Assembly (NCBI GenBank): GCA_023228865.1
Contig: JALOAH010000043.1
Coordinates: 1-38,909 of the forward strand
Direction of reading: 5' to 3'
Source of the DNA: Porticoccaceae bacterium
GTDB lineage: Bacteria > Pseudomonadota > Gammaproteobacteria > Pseudomonadales > Porticoccaceae
Length of the DNA: 38,909 nt
Below, piece after piece: positions 15,994-23,298 of the stretch; the first letter of the stretch is position 1, and every line of letters begins with the position of its first letter. The position numbers and the translations under genes are program-made. Under the pieces are notes generated by a model, which had not been told where the DNA came from, did no database searches, and saw only the letters and a list, made by a program, of their open reading frames with translations.

Positions 15994-17658
15994 GTGTACC
16001 TCGACTATTTTCACCTCAGCCAAAAGCCCTTTCTGATCACGCCAGATCCGGCGTTTCTCTATCCCAGTGAGGGTCACCAGCGGGCGCTGGCACATCTTCG
16101 CTATGGCCTGGAGCGGGAGGGGGGCTTTATTCTCCTCAGCGGCGAAGTGGGTACGGGCAAAACCACGCTGTGTCGCCTACTTATCGACGAGCTGCCCAAC
16201 AATTTCCGTCTCGCCTATATTCTTAATACCAAACTCGACAGCGCCGGAGTACTGGCGGGCATTTGTAAGGAACTGGCTATTGATGTCCCCGACTGCGGCG
16301 ATGTCAATTCTCTGATGGCCGCCATTTATGACAATCTCCTTGACGCTCACGCTGCCAACCGCCGTACCCTCGTGGTCATTGAGGAAGCACAAAACCTCGC
16401 CCCCGAGGTGCTGGAAACATTGCGCCTGCTCACCAATCTCGAAACCAGCACCACCAAGCTTTTGCATATTCTCCTTATCGGCCAGCCGGAGCTCCTCGAT
16501 ACCCTGGCGCTACGGGGGTTGCGGCAACTTAACCAGCGGGTGGTTTCCCGCTGCCATCTCGGCCCCCTGTCGCGAGCCGAGTTGCGCGATTATATTTGCC
16601 ATCGTCTCAGCATGGCCGGTGGCAATAACCCCCTGTTTACTCCCGCCGCCATTGCTGTTATTTACTGCTCAACCGGCGGTATTCCCCGTCTGGTGAATTT
16701 GCTGGCGGAGCACTGCTTGATGGGCGCCTACGCCCAGGGCTGCGTCAAAGTCACCGCTGCCATTGCCCGGCGGGGAGCGCGGGAAATTTTCACCGCGCCC
16801 GCGCCTGTGAGTAGTGGGCGAACCACCAGAATGACGGTTGCCGCCGTCGCGATTGTCGCGGTTGCCCTTGGCGGGGCTTATTTTGTCCTTGGCGGTGCTT
16901 ATATAGACCGAGTGGCAATTGGGGGAAATTCGGTTTTTTCACCAACCCTTGCTCCTGTGCTGTCTTCGCCGTCTGATCCTGAGTCGAGGAAACAGCCCTC
17001 ATCTCAATACATGGCAACCTCAGCCCATACAGTGGCAACCCCCGTTGAAGATACCGGTGCCACTGATCACATTGAGCCTTCAGCTCGCCCCGGTGTTTTT
17101 GAACAGTTCCTCCAGCCCTGGGGGGTGGCCGGAGCGCCGCTGTCCCTGGAGGCGGCCTGTGAACTTGCTGCCGCCCACAGCCTGCGCTGCGAATTCTTTG
17201 AACTGGCTTCCCAGGGGGATTTTTTGGTGATTAACAGACCCCTACTGGTCGCCCTCTACGACGGCGGCGACGGCCTCGATTATTTTGTTGTTACCGCTGT
17301 CGATGGCCATTGGCTCACTGTTGCCAATAGCGCTGGCACTCAGCGGCTGGAGGTTGCGGAGCTGATGGCGCGCGAGCGGGGCGAGGGGGTTTTTATCTGG
17401 CAGCCCCCTGCGGGTTACGACAACCCCCTGATTCCCGGCGCCTCAAATCCCCAGGTGGTGGAATTTGTTATCGAGGCGATGGCCGCCAGAGGGTACCTCT
17501 CCGGATCTCTGGTGACGGGGGGTGTCTACAGCGATTATCTGGCAACCATCGTCAAGGCATTTCAGGCCGACGCCGGGTTGGCTGTGGACGGCATCGTCGG
17601 TGTTAAAACCCTGTTGCAACTCAGCGGCGGGGATCAACCCAGCCTGGTGGCGAGGTAG
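15994..17658 (+). CDS. gspA: Secretin-assembly ATPase GspA/ExeA with peptidoglycan-binding domain
   Basis: ExeA-type proteins bind peptidoglycan and, with ExeB, help the secretin assemble across the wall. The protein has 554 residues. AAA ATPase features are the FxLSQKPFLITPDPAFLY start, Walker A GEVGTGKTT (50-58), Walker B TLVVIEEAQNL and GIPRLVNLLAEH. A membrane segment lies near 280-300, a C39-peptidase-like periplasmic domain around 370-480, and a PG_binding_1 repeat at the C-terminus (VVEFVIEAMAARGYL to GLAVDGIVGVKTLLQL). The start is GTG 15994. gspB starts 2 bp after the stop. Confidence 0.92.
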   Translation: MYLDYFHLSQKPFLITPDPAFLYPSEGHQRALAHLRYGLEREGGFILLSGEVGTGKTTLCRLLIDELPNNFRLAYILNTKLDSAGVLAGICKELAIDVPDCGDVNSLMAAIYDNLLDAHAANRRTLVVIEEAQNLAPEVLETLRLLTNLETSTTKLLHILLIGQPELLDTLALRGLRQLNQRVVSRCHLGPLSRAELRDYICHRLSMAGGNNPLFTPAAIAVIYCSTGGIPRLVNLLAEHCLMGAYAQGCVKVTAAIARRGAREIFTAPAPVSSGRTTRMTVAAVAIVAVALGGAYFVLGGAYIDRVAIGGNSVFSPTLAPVLSSPSDPESRKQPSSQYMATSAHTVATPVEDTGATDHIEPSARPGVFEQFLQPWGVAGAPLSLEAACELAAAHSLRCEFFELASQGDFLVINRPLLVALYDGGDGLDYFVVTAVDGHWLTVANSAGTQRLEVAELMARERGEGVFIWQPPAGYDNPLIPGASNPQVVEFVIEAMAARGYLSGSLVTGGVYSDYLATIVKAFQADAGLAVDGIVGVKTLLQLSGGDQPSLVAR

Positions 17659-17660
17659 TT

Positions 17661-18266
17661 ATGTCTTATATTCTCTCGGCGCTGCGCAAGGCAGAGGCAG
17701 AACGCAACGGAGCCACTGCTGCCGCCGGTACCGCCATGCCCCTCAGGTCATTGCCCGGCCAGGCGCCGAAAACAAGGGCGAGTTTGGCGGCGGCTATTGC
17801 CGCTGGGTTGCTGATATTAGTGCTGGGGGGCTATTACTACATCGATGATAAAAACTCTGCTGTTGGTTTTGCGGTGCAAGGCGGCACGCCCCCGGAAGCC
17901 GTGCAGAGTGCAGAAAACCATGGAGTGGAAAGCAATAATTCGGCCACTAAAGTTGAACCTGTAAACACAGAAACGGCTGTGCAATCCGGCGCCACAGTTG
18001 CAGCCACAACTGAGGTTCATCAACCGCAAGCCACAATCCCCCCGGCAAAGCCTGTGGAGGCCGTTGCCCCGCAAGCGCTGCCAGCCCTCAATATTACCGG
18101 TTATATTTATTTTGAAGACAAGCCGGAAAACAGCAAGTTATTTGTCGAAGGTATTGTCTATCGCCGCCACAGCCGTCTCGCCGAGGGTTTGATTCTGGAA
18201 GGGTTTTACCCCGACCATGTGGTGGTTTCCTATCGCGGTGCCAATCAAGAAATTAAAATTCCCTGA
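17661..18266 (+). CDS. gspB: Secretin-assembly partner GspB/ExeB
   Basis: This is the partner of GspA in placing the secretin. It has 201 residues: the conserved start MSYILSALRKAEAERNG, a membrane segment near 43-60 (AAAIAAGLLILVLGGYYYI), a low-complexity Thr/Pro/Ala-rich periplasmic linker, and the C-terminal GspB domain (about 140-201), with ITGYIYFEDKPENSKLFVEG and GFYPDHVVVSYRG. It is the last gene of the T2SS operon, followed by a REPIN-like palindrome. Confidence 0.92.
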   Translation: MSYILSALRKAEAERNGATAAAGTAMPLRSLPGQAPKTRASLAAAIAAGLLILVLGGYYYIDDKNSAVGFAVQGGTPPEAVQSAENHGVESNNSATKVEPVNTETAVQSGATVAATTEVHQPQATIPPAKPVEAVAPQALPALNITGYIYFEDKPENSKLFVEGIVYRRHSRLAEGLILEGFYPDHVVVSYRGANQEIKIP

Positions 18267-18289
18267 TAATTTCCTTTCTCGGCGTAAGT

Positions 18290-18397
18290 AAACATTTGAT
18301 TAATGTCATTCCCGCGCAGGCGGGAATCTATAATTGCTTGATTTTTCTGGACTCCCGCCTGCGCGGGAGTGACGAAAACAGAATTAAACAGAGTTTC
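18290..18397. repeat. REPIN/MITE-like palindrome, copy 1 (108 bp)
   Basis: It contains two hairpins, ATTCCCGC-GCAG-GCGGGAAT and ACTCCCGC-CTGC-GCGGGAGT, about 20 bp apart, with outer ends AAACATTTGATTAA and TTAAACAGAGTTTC that have diverged from perfect inverted repeats. A second copy of identical length lies at 23124-23231 in the same orientation. Such doublets are non-autonomous elements usually mobilised by a RAYT transposase encoded elsewhere. Confidence 0.85.
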
Positions 18398-18471
18398 CTT
18401 AAACCTGTCCCGAAAAGCTAACCCTTGACTCCAGCACGAGCCAATCGAAGTCAGCACCACTGATTTATCAG

Positions 18472-18527
18472 CTGTCATTTAAATGTCATCTATTCGTCAC
18501 CGAATCGTCATGGTGACTGATTAATCT
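18472..18527 (+). promoter_or_regulatory. Double PHO box and -10 element upstream of the surface lipoprotein gene
   Basis: Four 7-bp half-sites follow at 11-bp periodicity: CTGTCAT (18472), ATGTCAT (18483), TCGTCAC (18494) and TCGTCAT (18505), each 4 bp apart. This is two PhoB sites in tandem. Exactly 10 bp after the last half-site is TAATCT (18522-18527), the expected -10 position for a PhoB-activated promoter in which the PHO box replaces the -35. The predicted leader is about 115 nt to the ATG at 18648. Confidence 0.78.
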
Positions 18528-18647
18528 CCCCAGGTGTCTGGATGCAGGGGCGAGTTCAACAAGCCTCCCTGCAGACAAAAATCCATGCCTTTATGCCCTG
18601 ATTGTGGCAACCGGCTATTCCTTTGATTAAATCCTGGAGTTTTCCAA

Positions 18648-20303
18648 ATGAAGAAGAAATTGCTCGCAATATCAGTACTCACAGCTGCTTTGACTGGCTG
18701 TGGCGGCGGTGGTGATGTCAACATTGCGCCCAGCACAGTGGTGAATAATCCCAGTAGCGGTGGCGGTTCTACCCCGACAACCCCGACCAACCCCACAACA
18801 CCAACCAATCCCTGCGCAGCCTATACCAAAGGTGGCACTACTTTTCAGGGCGCCCAGGATGGCGCCAACTGTGTTTACGGTGCTGATTTTGTCGATTTCG
18901 ACAACCCCCTCACGGTGGATCTGACCATTGCCGACCTGCCCAATGATGGCGCCCATATCTTTCGCGGCAGTCTCTTTGTCGGCGTAAACCAGAAGGGCAA
19001 TCAAAGCAGCTTCCAGTACAAAGCCGGTGGCCAAGGCCCCAAACTGACGGTCAATGCCGGTGTCACCATTGCCCTGGAAAATTCTTCAGACTTTATCGCC
19101 ATTCAGCGTGGCTCCCAGATCATCGCCCGTGGCACTGCCGCCAACCCCATCACCTTTACTTCCCGCACCGATGTTGAAGGCACCGTGGCCTACAACGCCG
19201 TCAGCCAGTGGGGTGGCATGGTGATCAACGGTTTTGGTATTACCAACAAGTGCGCCTATACCGGCACCTTGGCAGCCAACGGCAATAGCGGTTTGACCCT
19301 GCAAAACAACACCTGTGACGTTACCGTTGAAGGTACTGAGGGCGGCACTGAAGCCAGCTACGGCGGCAATAACAATCAGGATAATTCCGGCGTTCTGGAA
19401 TATGTGGTCGTTAAGCACACCGGCGCGGAAATTTCCCCGGATAACGAACTCAACGGCATCACTTTTGGTGGCGTGGGTTCCGGCACCACTCTTAACCATG
19501 TTCAGTCCTACAGCACTTACGACGATGGTGTTGAATTCTTCGGCGGCGCTGCCGACCTGTCCAACTACGCAGCGATTTATGTTCGCGACGATTCCATCGA
19601 CCTCGACGAAGGTTATCGCGGTACCATCGAATACGCCCTGGTGATTCAGGATCTCACCGACGGCGCCCACTGTGTTGAAGCTGATGGTGTCGGCAGCTGG
19701 AATGCGACCATTGCTCCGGGCATTGTCGGCCAGAACCTTCACACCCAGGCAACCCTGAAAAATCTGACCTGTCTGGTAACCCCGTCTCTGACCTCTGCGG
19801 GAGCCACCCACGAAGCGGGCGCCGGTTTGATGATTCGCGAAGACCACGCTGCGAAAATCGAAAACCTGCTGTTGACCACCGCCTTCCAGGCTGACCCCAG
19901 TAACTCGAATAACAACGAAAACTACTGTCTGCGTCACCGCAACCAGTCGGTTGTCAGCGCCACGATTACTTCCTCTGTGGTTGCCTGTGCCGACCTCTAC
20001 CGCGATGGTTCAGATGCCAATACCAGCGCCTGGGCTGCCACCCAGTCTGGCAACGTCTTCTTCACCACGGATGTCGCCGGGCAGGATCCCACCATTGACA
20101 CCGATAACGGCCTGAAAATTCTCGATGGCTATTTCTCAATCCCTGCAGCGCAAATGATTGTTGGCGGCGTCAATCCCAATATCACGCCCACCGGTGGCGA
20201 GAGCTTTATTGGTGGCGTCAGCGCCAGCAACGATTGGACTCAGGGCTGGGTCTACGGTCTGACTATCCAAAATTGGGATCAGCCTCTGTGGGTTGGTCAG
20301 TAA
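18648..20303 (+). CDS. Large surface-type lipoprotein, probable ElpS-like T2SS substrate under Pho control
   Basis: This 551-residue lipoprotein has lipobox LTGC with Cys18, then GGGG and a Pro/Thr/Asn-rich spacer (PTTPTNPTTPTNP). The rest reads as a beta-helix or beta-sandwich, rich in Asn, Gly and Thr, with QWGGMVINGFG and SYSTYDDGVEFFGG. TGGAG precedes the ATG. It lies directly after a T2SS operon, has its own double PHO box, and precedes a TonB-dependent receptor. In Caulobacter, the T2SS-secreted lipoprotein ElpS, made under phosphate starvation, is encoded next to T2SS genes. The comparison here rests on context and lipoprotein type, not on an alignment. It might capture a phosphorus compound for the receptor, but no catalytic motif was recognised. 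Confidence 0.75.
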   Translation: MKKKLLAISVLTAALTGCGGGGDVNIAPSTVVNNPSSGGGSTPTTPTNPTTPTNPCAAYTKGGTTFQGAQDGANCVYGADFVDFDNPLTVDLTIADLPNDGAHIFRGSLFVGVNQKGNQSSFQYKAGGQGPKLTVNAGVTIALENSSDFIAIQRGSQIIARGTAANPITFTSRTDVEGTVAYNAVSQWGGMVINGFGITNKCAYTGTLAANGNSGLTLQNNTCDVTVEGTEGGTEASYGGNNNQDNSGVLEYVVVKHTGAEISPDNELNGITFGGVGSGTTLNHVQSYSTYDDGVEFFGGAADLSNYAAIYVRDDSIDLDEGYRGTIEYALVIQDLTDGAHCVEADGVGSWNATIAPGIVGQNLHTQATLKNLTCLVTPSLTSAGATHEAGAGLMIREDHAAKIENLLLTTAFQADPSNSNNNENYCLRHRNQSVVSATITSSVVACADLYRDGSDANTSAWAATQSGNVFFTTDVAGQDPTIDTDNGLKILDGYFSIPAAQMIVGGVNPNITPTGGESFIGGVSASNDWTQGWVYGLTIQNWDQPLWVGQ

Positions 20304-20339
20304 TTCTACGATTTTCGTCATCATCAAATGGCCGTAACC

Positions 20340-20363
20340 AAAGGGCGCCTTACGGCGCCCTTT
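20340..20363. terminator. Hairpin terminator or attenuator between lipoprotein and receptor
   Basis: A perfect stem AAAGGGCGCC/GGCGCCCTTT with loop TTAC begins 36 bp after the lipoprotein stop. The T-run is short (TTT), so it may only reduce transcription into the TonB-dependent receptor and set a high lipoprotein:receptor ratio. Confidence 0.65.
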
Positions 20364-20419
20364 CACTTGCAGGATAGTGATGGACGGCGTGACTACTTTG
20401 ACTTGAAAGGTTTGTTGAT

Positions 20420-23122
20420 ATGAGAAGCAACAAGAAATTACTCGCTCTGGCTATTGCCACAGCGCCACTTTGGCAGGTCGCCAGCGCTATCGCCGCCGAT
20501 GCCGGCAAGCCCAATATCGATCTCAATATTGAAGAAGTGGTGATTACCGCGCGCTTGAAAAGCAGTGCGGAAGACGTGGTTTTTGAGCGCATGGAGCATG
20601 AGGCCGTCACCGACCTGCTGAGTTCTGAATTGATCGGCCGCATCGGCGATTCCACCGTCGCCACCGCCCTGCGTCGCGTCCCCGGCGTGACCCTGGTGGA
20701 CGACAAATTTATTTATGTGCGCGGCCTCGGCGAGCGCTATTCCAGCTCGTTGTTGAACGGCGCCTCGGTGCCGTCGCCAGATTTGACCCGCAGCGTACTG
20801 CCGCTGGATATTTTTCCCACCAGCATTGTTGAATCCCTGGCGGTACAAAAAGGCTTTACCGTGGATATGCCGGCGGCTTTTGGCGGCGGCAGTGTCGATA
20901 TTCGCACCAAGAGTATTCCCGAAGAATTTTTGTTCAATGTGGAAATCGGCACCAGCCACAACACCGAAACCAGTGGCAGCGGCCTCAGCTATAACGGCGG
21001 TGGCGACGATGAGTGGGGAACCGATGATGGCACCCGCGCCCTGTCTGGCGATATTCGCGGCGCCCTCGATACCTATCTGGGGGATATCGGCGTCAACAAT
21101 ATTCTCAATGTCATTCAGCGCCAGGATTCGAGCCTGGGACGGGAAGATGCCGAATTGATAAACCGTCAACTCGCCAAGTCCCTTAAACGCGATATCAGTA
21201 TCTACAATGACGATCCTGGCGAAAATATTGAGGGTCAGGTGAACCTTGGCAACCGCTTTTATTTTGATAACGGCATGGAGTTCGGTTTTCTCTCCGGGCT
21301 GTCCTACGACCACAATTTCGATACGGTGACCAGTGTTGACAGGGAATTCTCCGATCCCGACGAGCTGGTGGGCAACAGAACCGAGTCCACCCGTTCTGTG
21401 GATATTACCGGCAACCTCGGCTTTGGTCTGAGGGTCAATGGCGAACAGGAAATCAGCACCACCAGTCTGTTCCTGCGCAATAGCGACGATGTTGCCGCGA
21501 TTCGCGACTACCATGTGCCCAACCGTCCACTATCGGGCAATCTGGGCAGCCGCTCCTACGATATTCGTTTTGAAGAGCGCGAGATGCTGGTCAATCAGGT
21601 CAAGGGTACCCATGTCTGGGGCGAGGAAACCCGTGAACTGCTGGGTCTGGAAAGCTGGGGCGAAAAACTTCCCTTCCTCGATCTGCTGAAAGTGGAGTGG
21701 TATTACTCCGACGCAGAAGTGGATTCCGAAATACCAAGCGAGATCAACGTTGCCGCCATTACTCAAACCGTACCAGGAACGGGTGAAGTTTTGGGATCTG
21801 TTGTCCAGCCGGGCGCCAGTATGGCGGACTACAGATTTACCGAGCTGGAAGACGAAGTGCTCAGCCAGGGTTGGGAAGCCAGCCTGCCGCTGGTAATGGG
21901 CAGCTTTGATGTGGAAATTTCCGGTGGCTGGGACTATGTGCGCAAGACCCGGATTTACAAACAGCTCGACTTCCAGCTCGGCTCAACGGATTCCAGTGTC
22001 ACTGCGGTAACCGGTCAGGATCTCGGCGATCTCTTTGGCGACGCCAATCTCGACAATGATGACCTGGGTTTTGGCCTCAACGTGTCGCCAGCGACAGCGC
22101 GAAGCTACCTCGCGGCAGTAACCAACGAGTCGATTTTTGGCCAGTTCGACGCCACCTGGCAGGACACCTGGCGCATTATTGTCGGCGCCCGCTATGAGGA
22201 ATATGTTCAGGCCGCGCTGCCCTGGCAGCCGCTGAACTATACCTCCAGCCAGATTTCCACAGATCCTGTCGAACTGGAAAAGGCGGTATTTACCGATGAT
22301 CAGGTTTATCCATCCCTGTCCATGGTCTATATGGGGCAGAACTTCTGGGCGGAAACCTTCCAGTTGCGTTTCAGCTATTCGGAAACCGTGGTCAGGCCGG
22401 ACCTGCGGGAAGTGTCGGATGCCAGTTACAGGGATCCCATCACCGACTTCCTGGTATTTGGCAACCCAAATGTGGTGCCCTCGGACTTGAAAAACTACGA
22501 CCTGCGCGCCGAGTGGTTCTTTGATAATGGCGACAACTTTACGGTATCCCTGTTCTACAAGGATATTGCCAATCCCATCGAGTATTTCGAAGTGGCTGGC
22601 GGCGGTGAAACCCTGCCCAGCTCCCAGATCATCAATGCCGACAGCGGTGAAATCACCGGTATCGAAGTGGAATGGTTAAAGGAGCTGTCATTTTTGGGTG
22701 ATGCCTTCAGTCCCTTTTTCGTATCCGGCAACCTCACCTTTCTCGACCACGAGCTGACGGTTGGCACCGCCGCCGATGCCCCCACCAACGCTGTTCGCGG
22801 CTTGTCGGGCGCGTCCGACTATGTCGCCAATATCCAGTTGGGTTTCGACTCGGAGGATGGCAAACATTCCGCCATGCTGGTATACAACGTTTACGACGAG
22901 CGTCTCTATACTGCCGGGCGACTGGGTACGCCAGACACCTTTGAGCAGCCGTTTAACTCCCTGGATCTCACCTATTCGTTTTATATGAACGACAGCATTA
23001 CCATCAAAGCCAAGCTCAAAAACCTTCTCGACGAATCGATTACGCTTGAACAGGGTGGTGTCGAAATTTACGAAGAGGAAAAAGGGCTTGCCGGTAGCTT
23101 AGCGGTTCAGTGGCAATTCTAA
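20420..23122 (+). CDS. TonB-dependent outer-membrane receptor
   Basis: This 900-residue outer-membrane receptor would import a ligand using TonB energy. It has a signal peptide (MRSNKKLLALAIATAPLWQVASAIA) and a TonB-box-like stretch IEEVVITAR. The plug (about 45-160) has ATALRRVPGVTLVDDKFIYVRGLGERYSSSLLNG-type motifs including RVPGV, RGLGERY and PAAFGGGSVDI. A 22-strand barrel ends in LAGSLAVQWQF with the terminal Phe. It follows the Pho-controlled lipoprotein by about 115 bp with no other promoter seen, so it is probably co-regulated. The ligand is unknown; a phosphorus-containing compound or metal is the context guess. AAGG about 9 bp upstream serves the ATG. Confidence 0.93.
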   Translation: MRSNKKLLALAIATAPLWQVASAIAADAGKPNIDLNIEEVVITARLKSSAEDVVFERMEHEAVTDLLSSELIGRIGDSTVATALRRVPGVTLVDDKFIYVRGLGERYSSSLLNGASVPSPDLTRSVLPLDIFPTSIVESLAVQKGFTVDMPAAFGGGSVDIRTKSIPEEFLFNVEIGTSHNTETSGSGLSYNGGGDDEWGTDDGTRALSGDIRGALDTYLGDIGVNNILNVIQRQDSSLGREDAELINRQLAKSLKRDISIYNDDPGENIEGQVNLGNRFYFDNGMEFGFLSGLSYDHNFDTVTSVDREFSDPDELVGNRTESTRSVDITGNLGFGLRVNGEQEISTTSLFLRNSDDVAAIRDYHVPNRPLSGNLGSRSYDIRFEEREMLVNQVKGTHVWGEETRELLGLESWGEKLPFLDLLKVEWYYSDAEVDSEIPSEINVAAITQTVPGTGEVLGSVVQPGASMADYRFTELEDEVLSQGWEASLPLVMGSFDVEISGGWDYVRKTRIYKQLDFQLGSTDSSVTAVTGQDLGDLFGDANLDNDDLGFGLNVSPATARSYLAAVTNESIFGQFDATWQDTWRIIVGARYEEYVQAALPWQPLNYTSSQISTDPVELEKAVFTDDQVYPSLSMVYMGQNFWAETFQLRFSYSETVVRPDLREVSDASYRDPITDFLVFGNPNVVPSDLKNYDLRAEWFFDNGDNFTVSLFYKDIANPIEYFEVAGGGETLPSSQIINADSGEITGIEVEWLKELSFLGDAFSPFFVSGNLTFLDHELTVGTAADAPTNAVRGLSGASDYVANIQLGFDSEDGKHSAMLVYNVYDERLYTAGRLGTPDTFEQPFNSLDLTYSFYMNDSITIKAKLKNLLDESITLEQGGVEIYEEEKGLAGSLAVQWQF

Positions 23123-23123
23123 T

Positions 23124-23231
23124 GAAACTCTGATTAATGTCATTCCCGCGCAGGCGGGAATCTATAAGGGCTTCATTTTTCTGGACTCCCGCCTGCGCGG
23201 GAGTGACGAAAGCGGACTTAATCAGAGTTTC
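23124..23231. repeat. REPIN/MITE-like palindrome, copy 2 (108 bp)
   Basis: It has perfect 14-bp terminal inverted repeats GAAACTCTGATTAA/TTAATCAGAGTTTC enclosing the same two GC-rich hairpins as copy 1. It starts 1 bp after the stop codon of the TonB-dependent receptor. It is intact, whereas the left end of copy 1 is degenerate. Confidence 0.9.
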
Positions 23232-23267
23232 ACTAGTTTTAAAATAAGCACAGACAATAACAAATCT

Positions 23268-23298
23268 AAGCCACCCGCGAGGGTGGCTTTCTTTTTTT
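23268..23298 (+). terminator. Rho-independent terminator after the TonB-dependent receptor
   Basis: The stem AAGCCACCC/GGGTGGCTT with loop GCGA is followed by TCTTTTTTT. It faces the receptor transcript and overlaps the stop codon of the convergent RND pump gene. Confidence 0.88.

Noticed and set aside
18301..18378. Rho-independent terminator after gspB
   Set aside because: The hairpins belong to the repeated 108-bp element and have no T-run, though they may still slow transcription.
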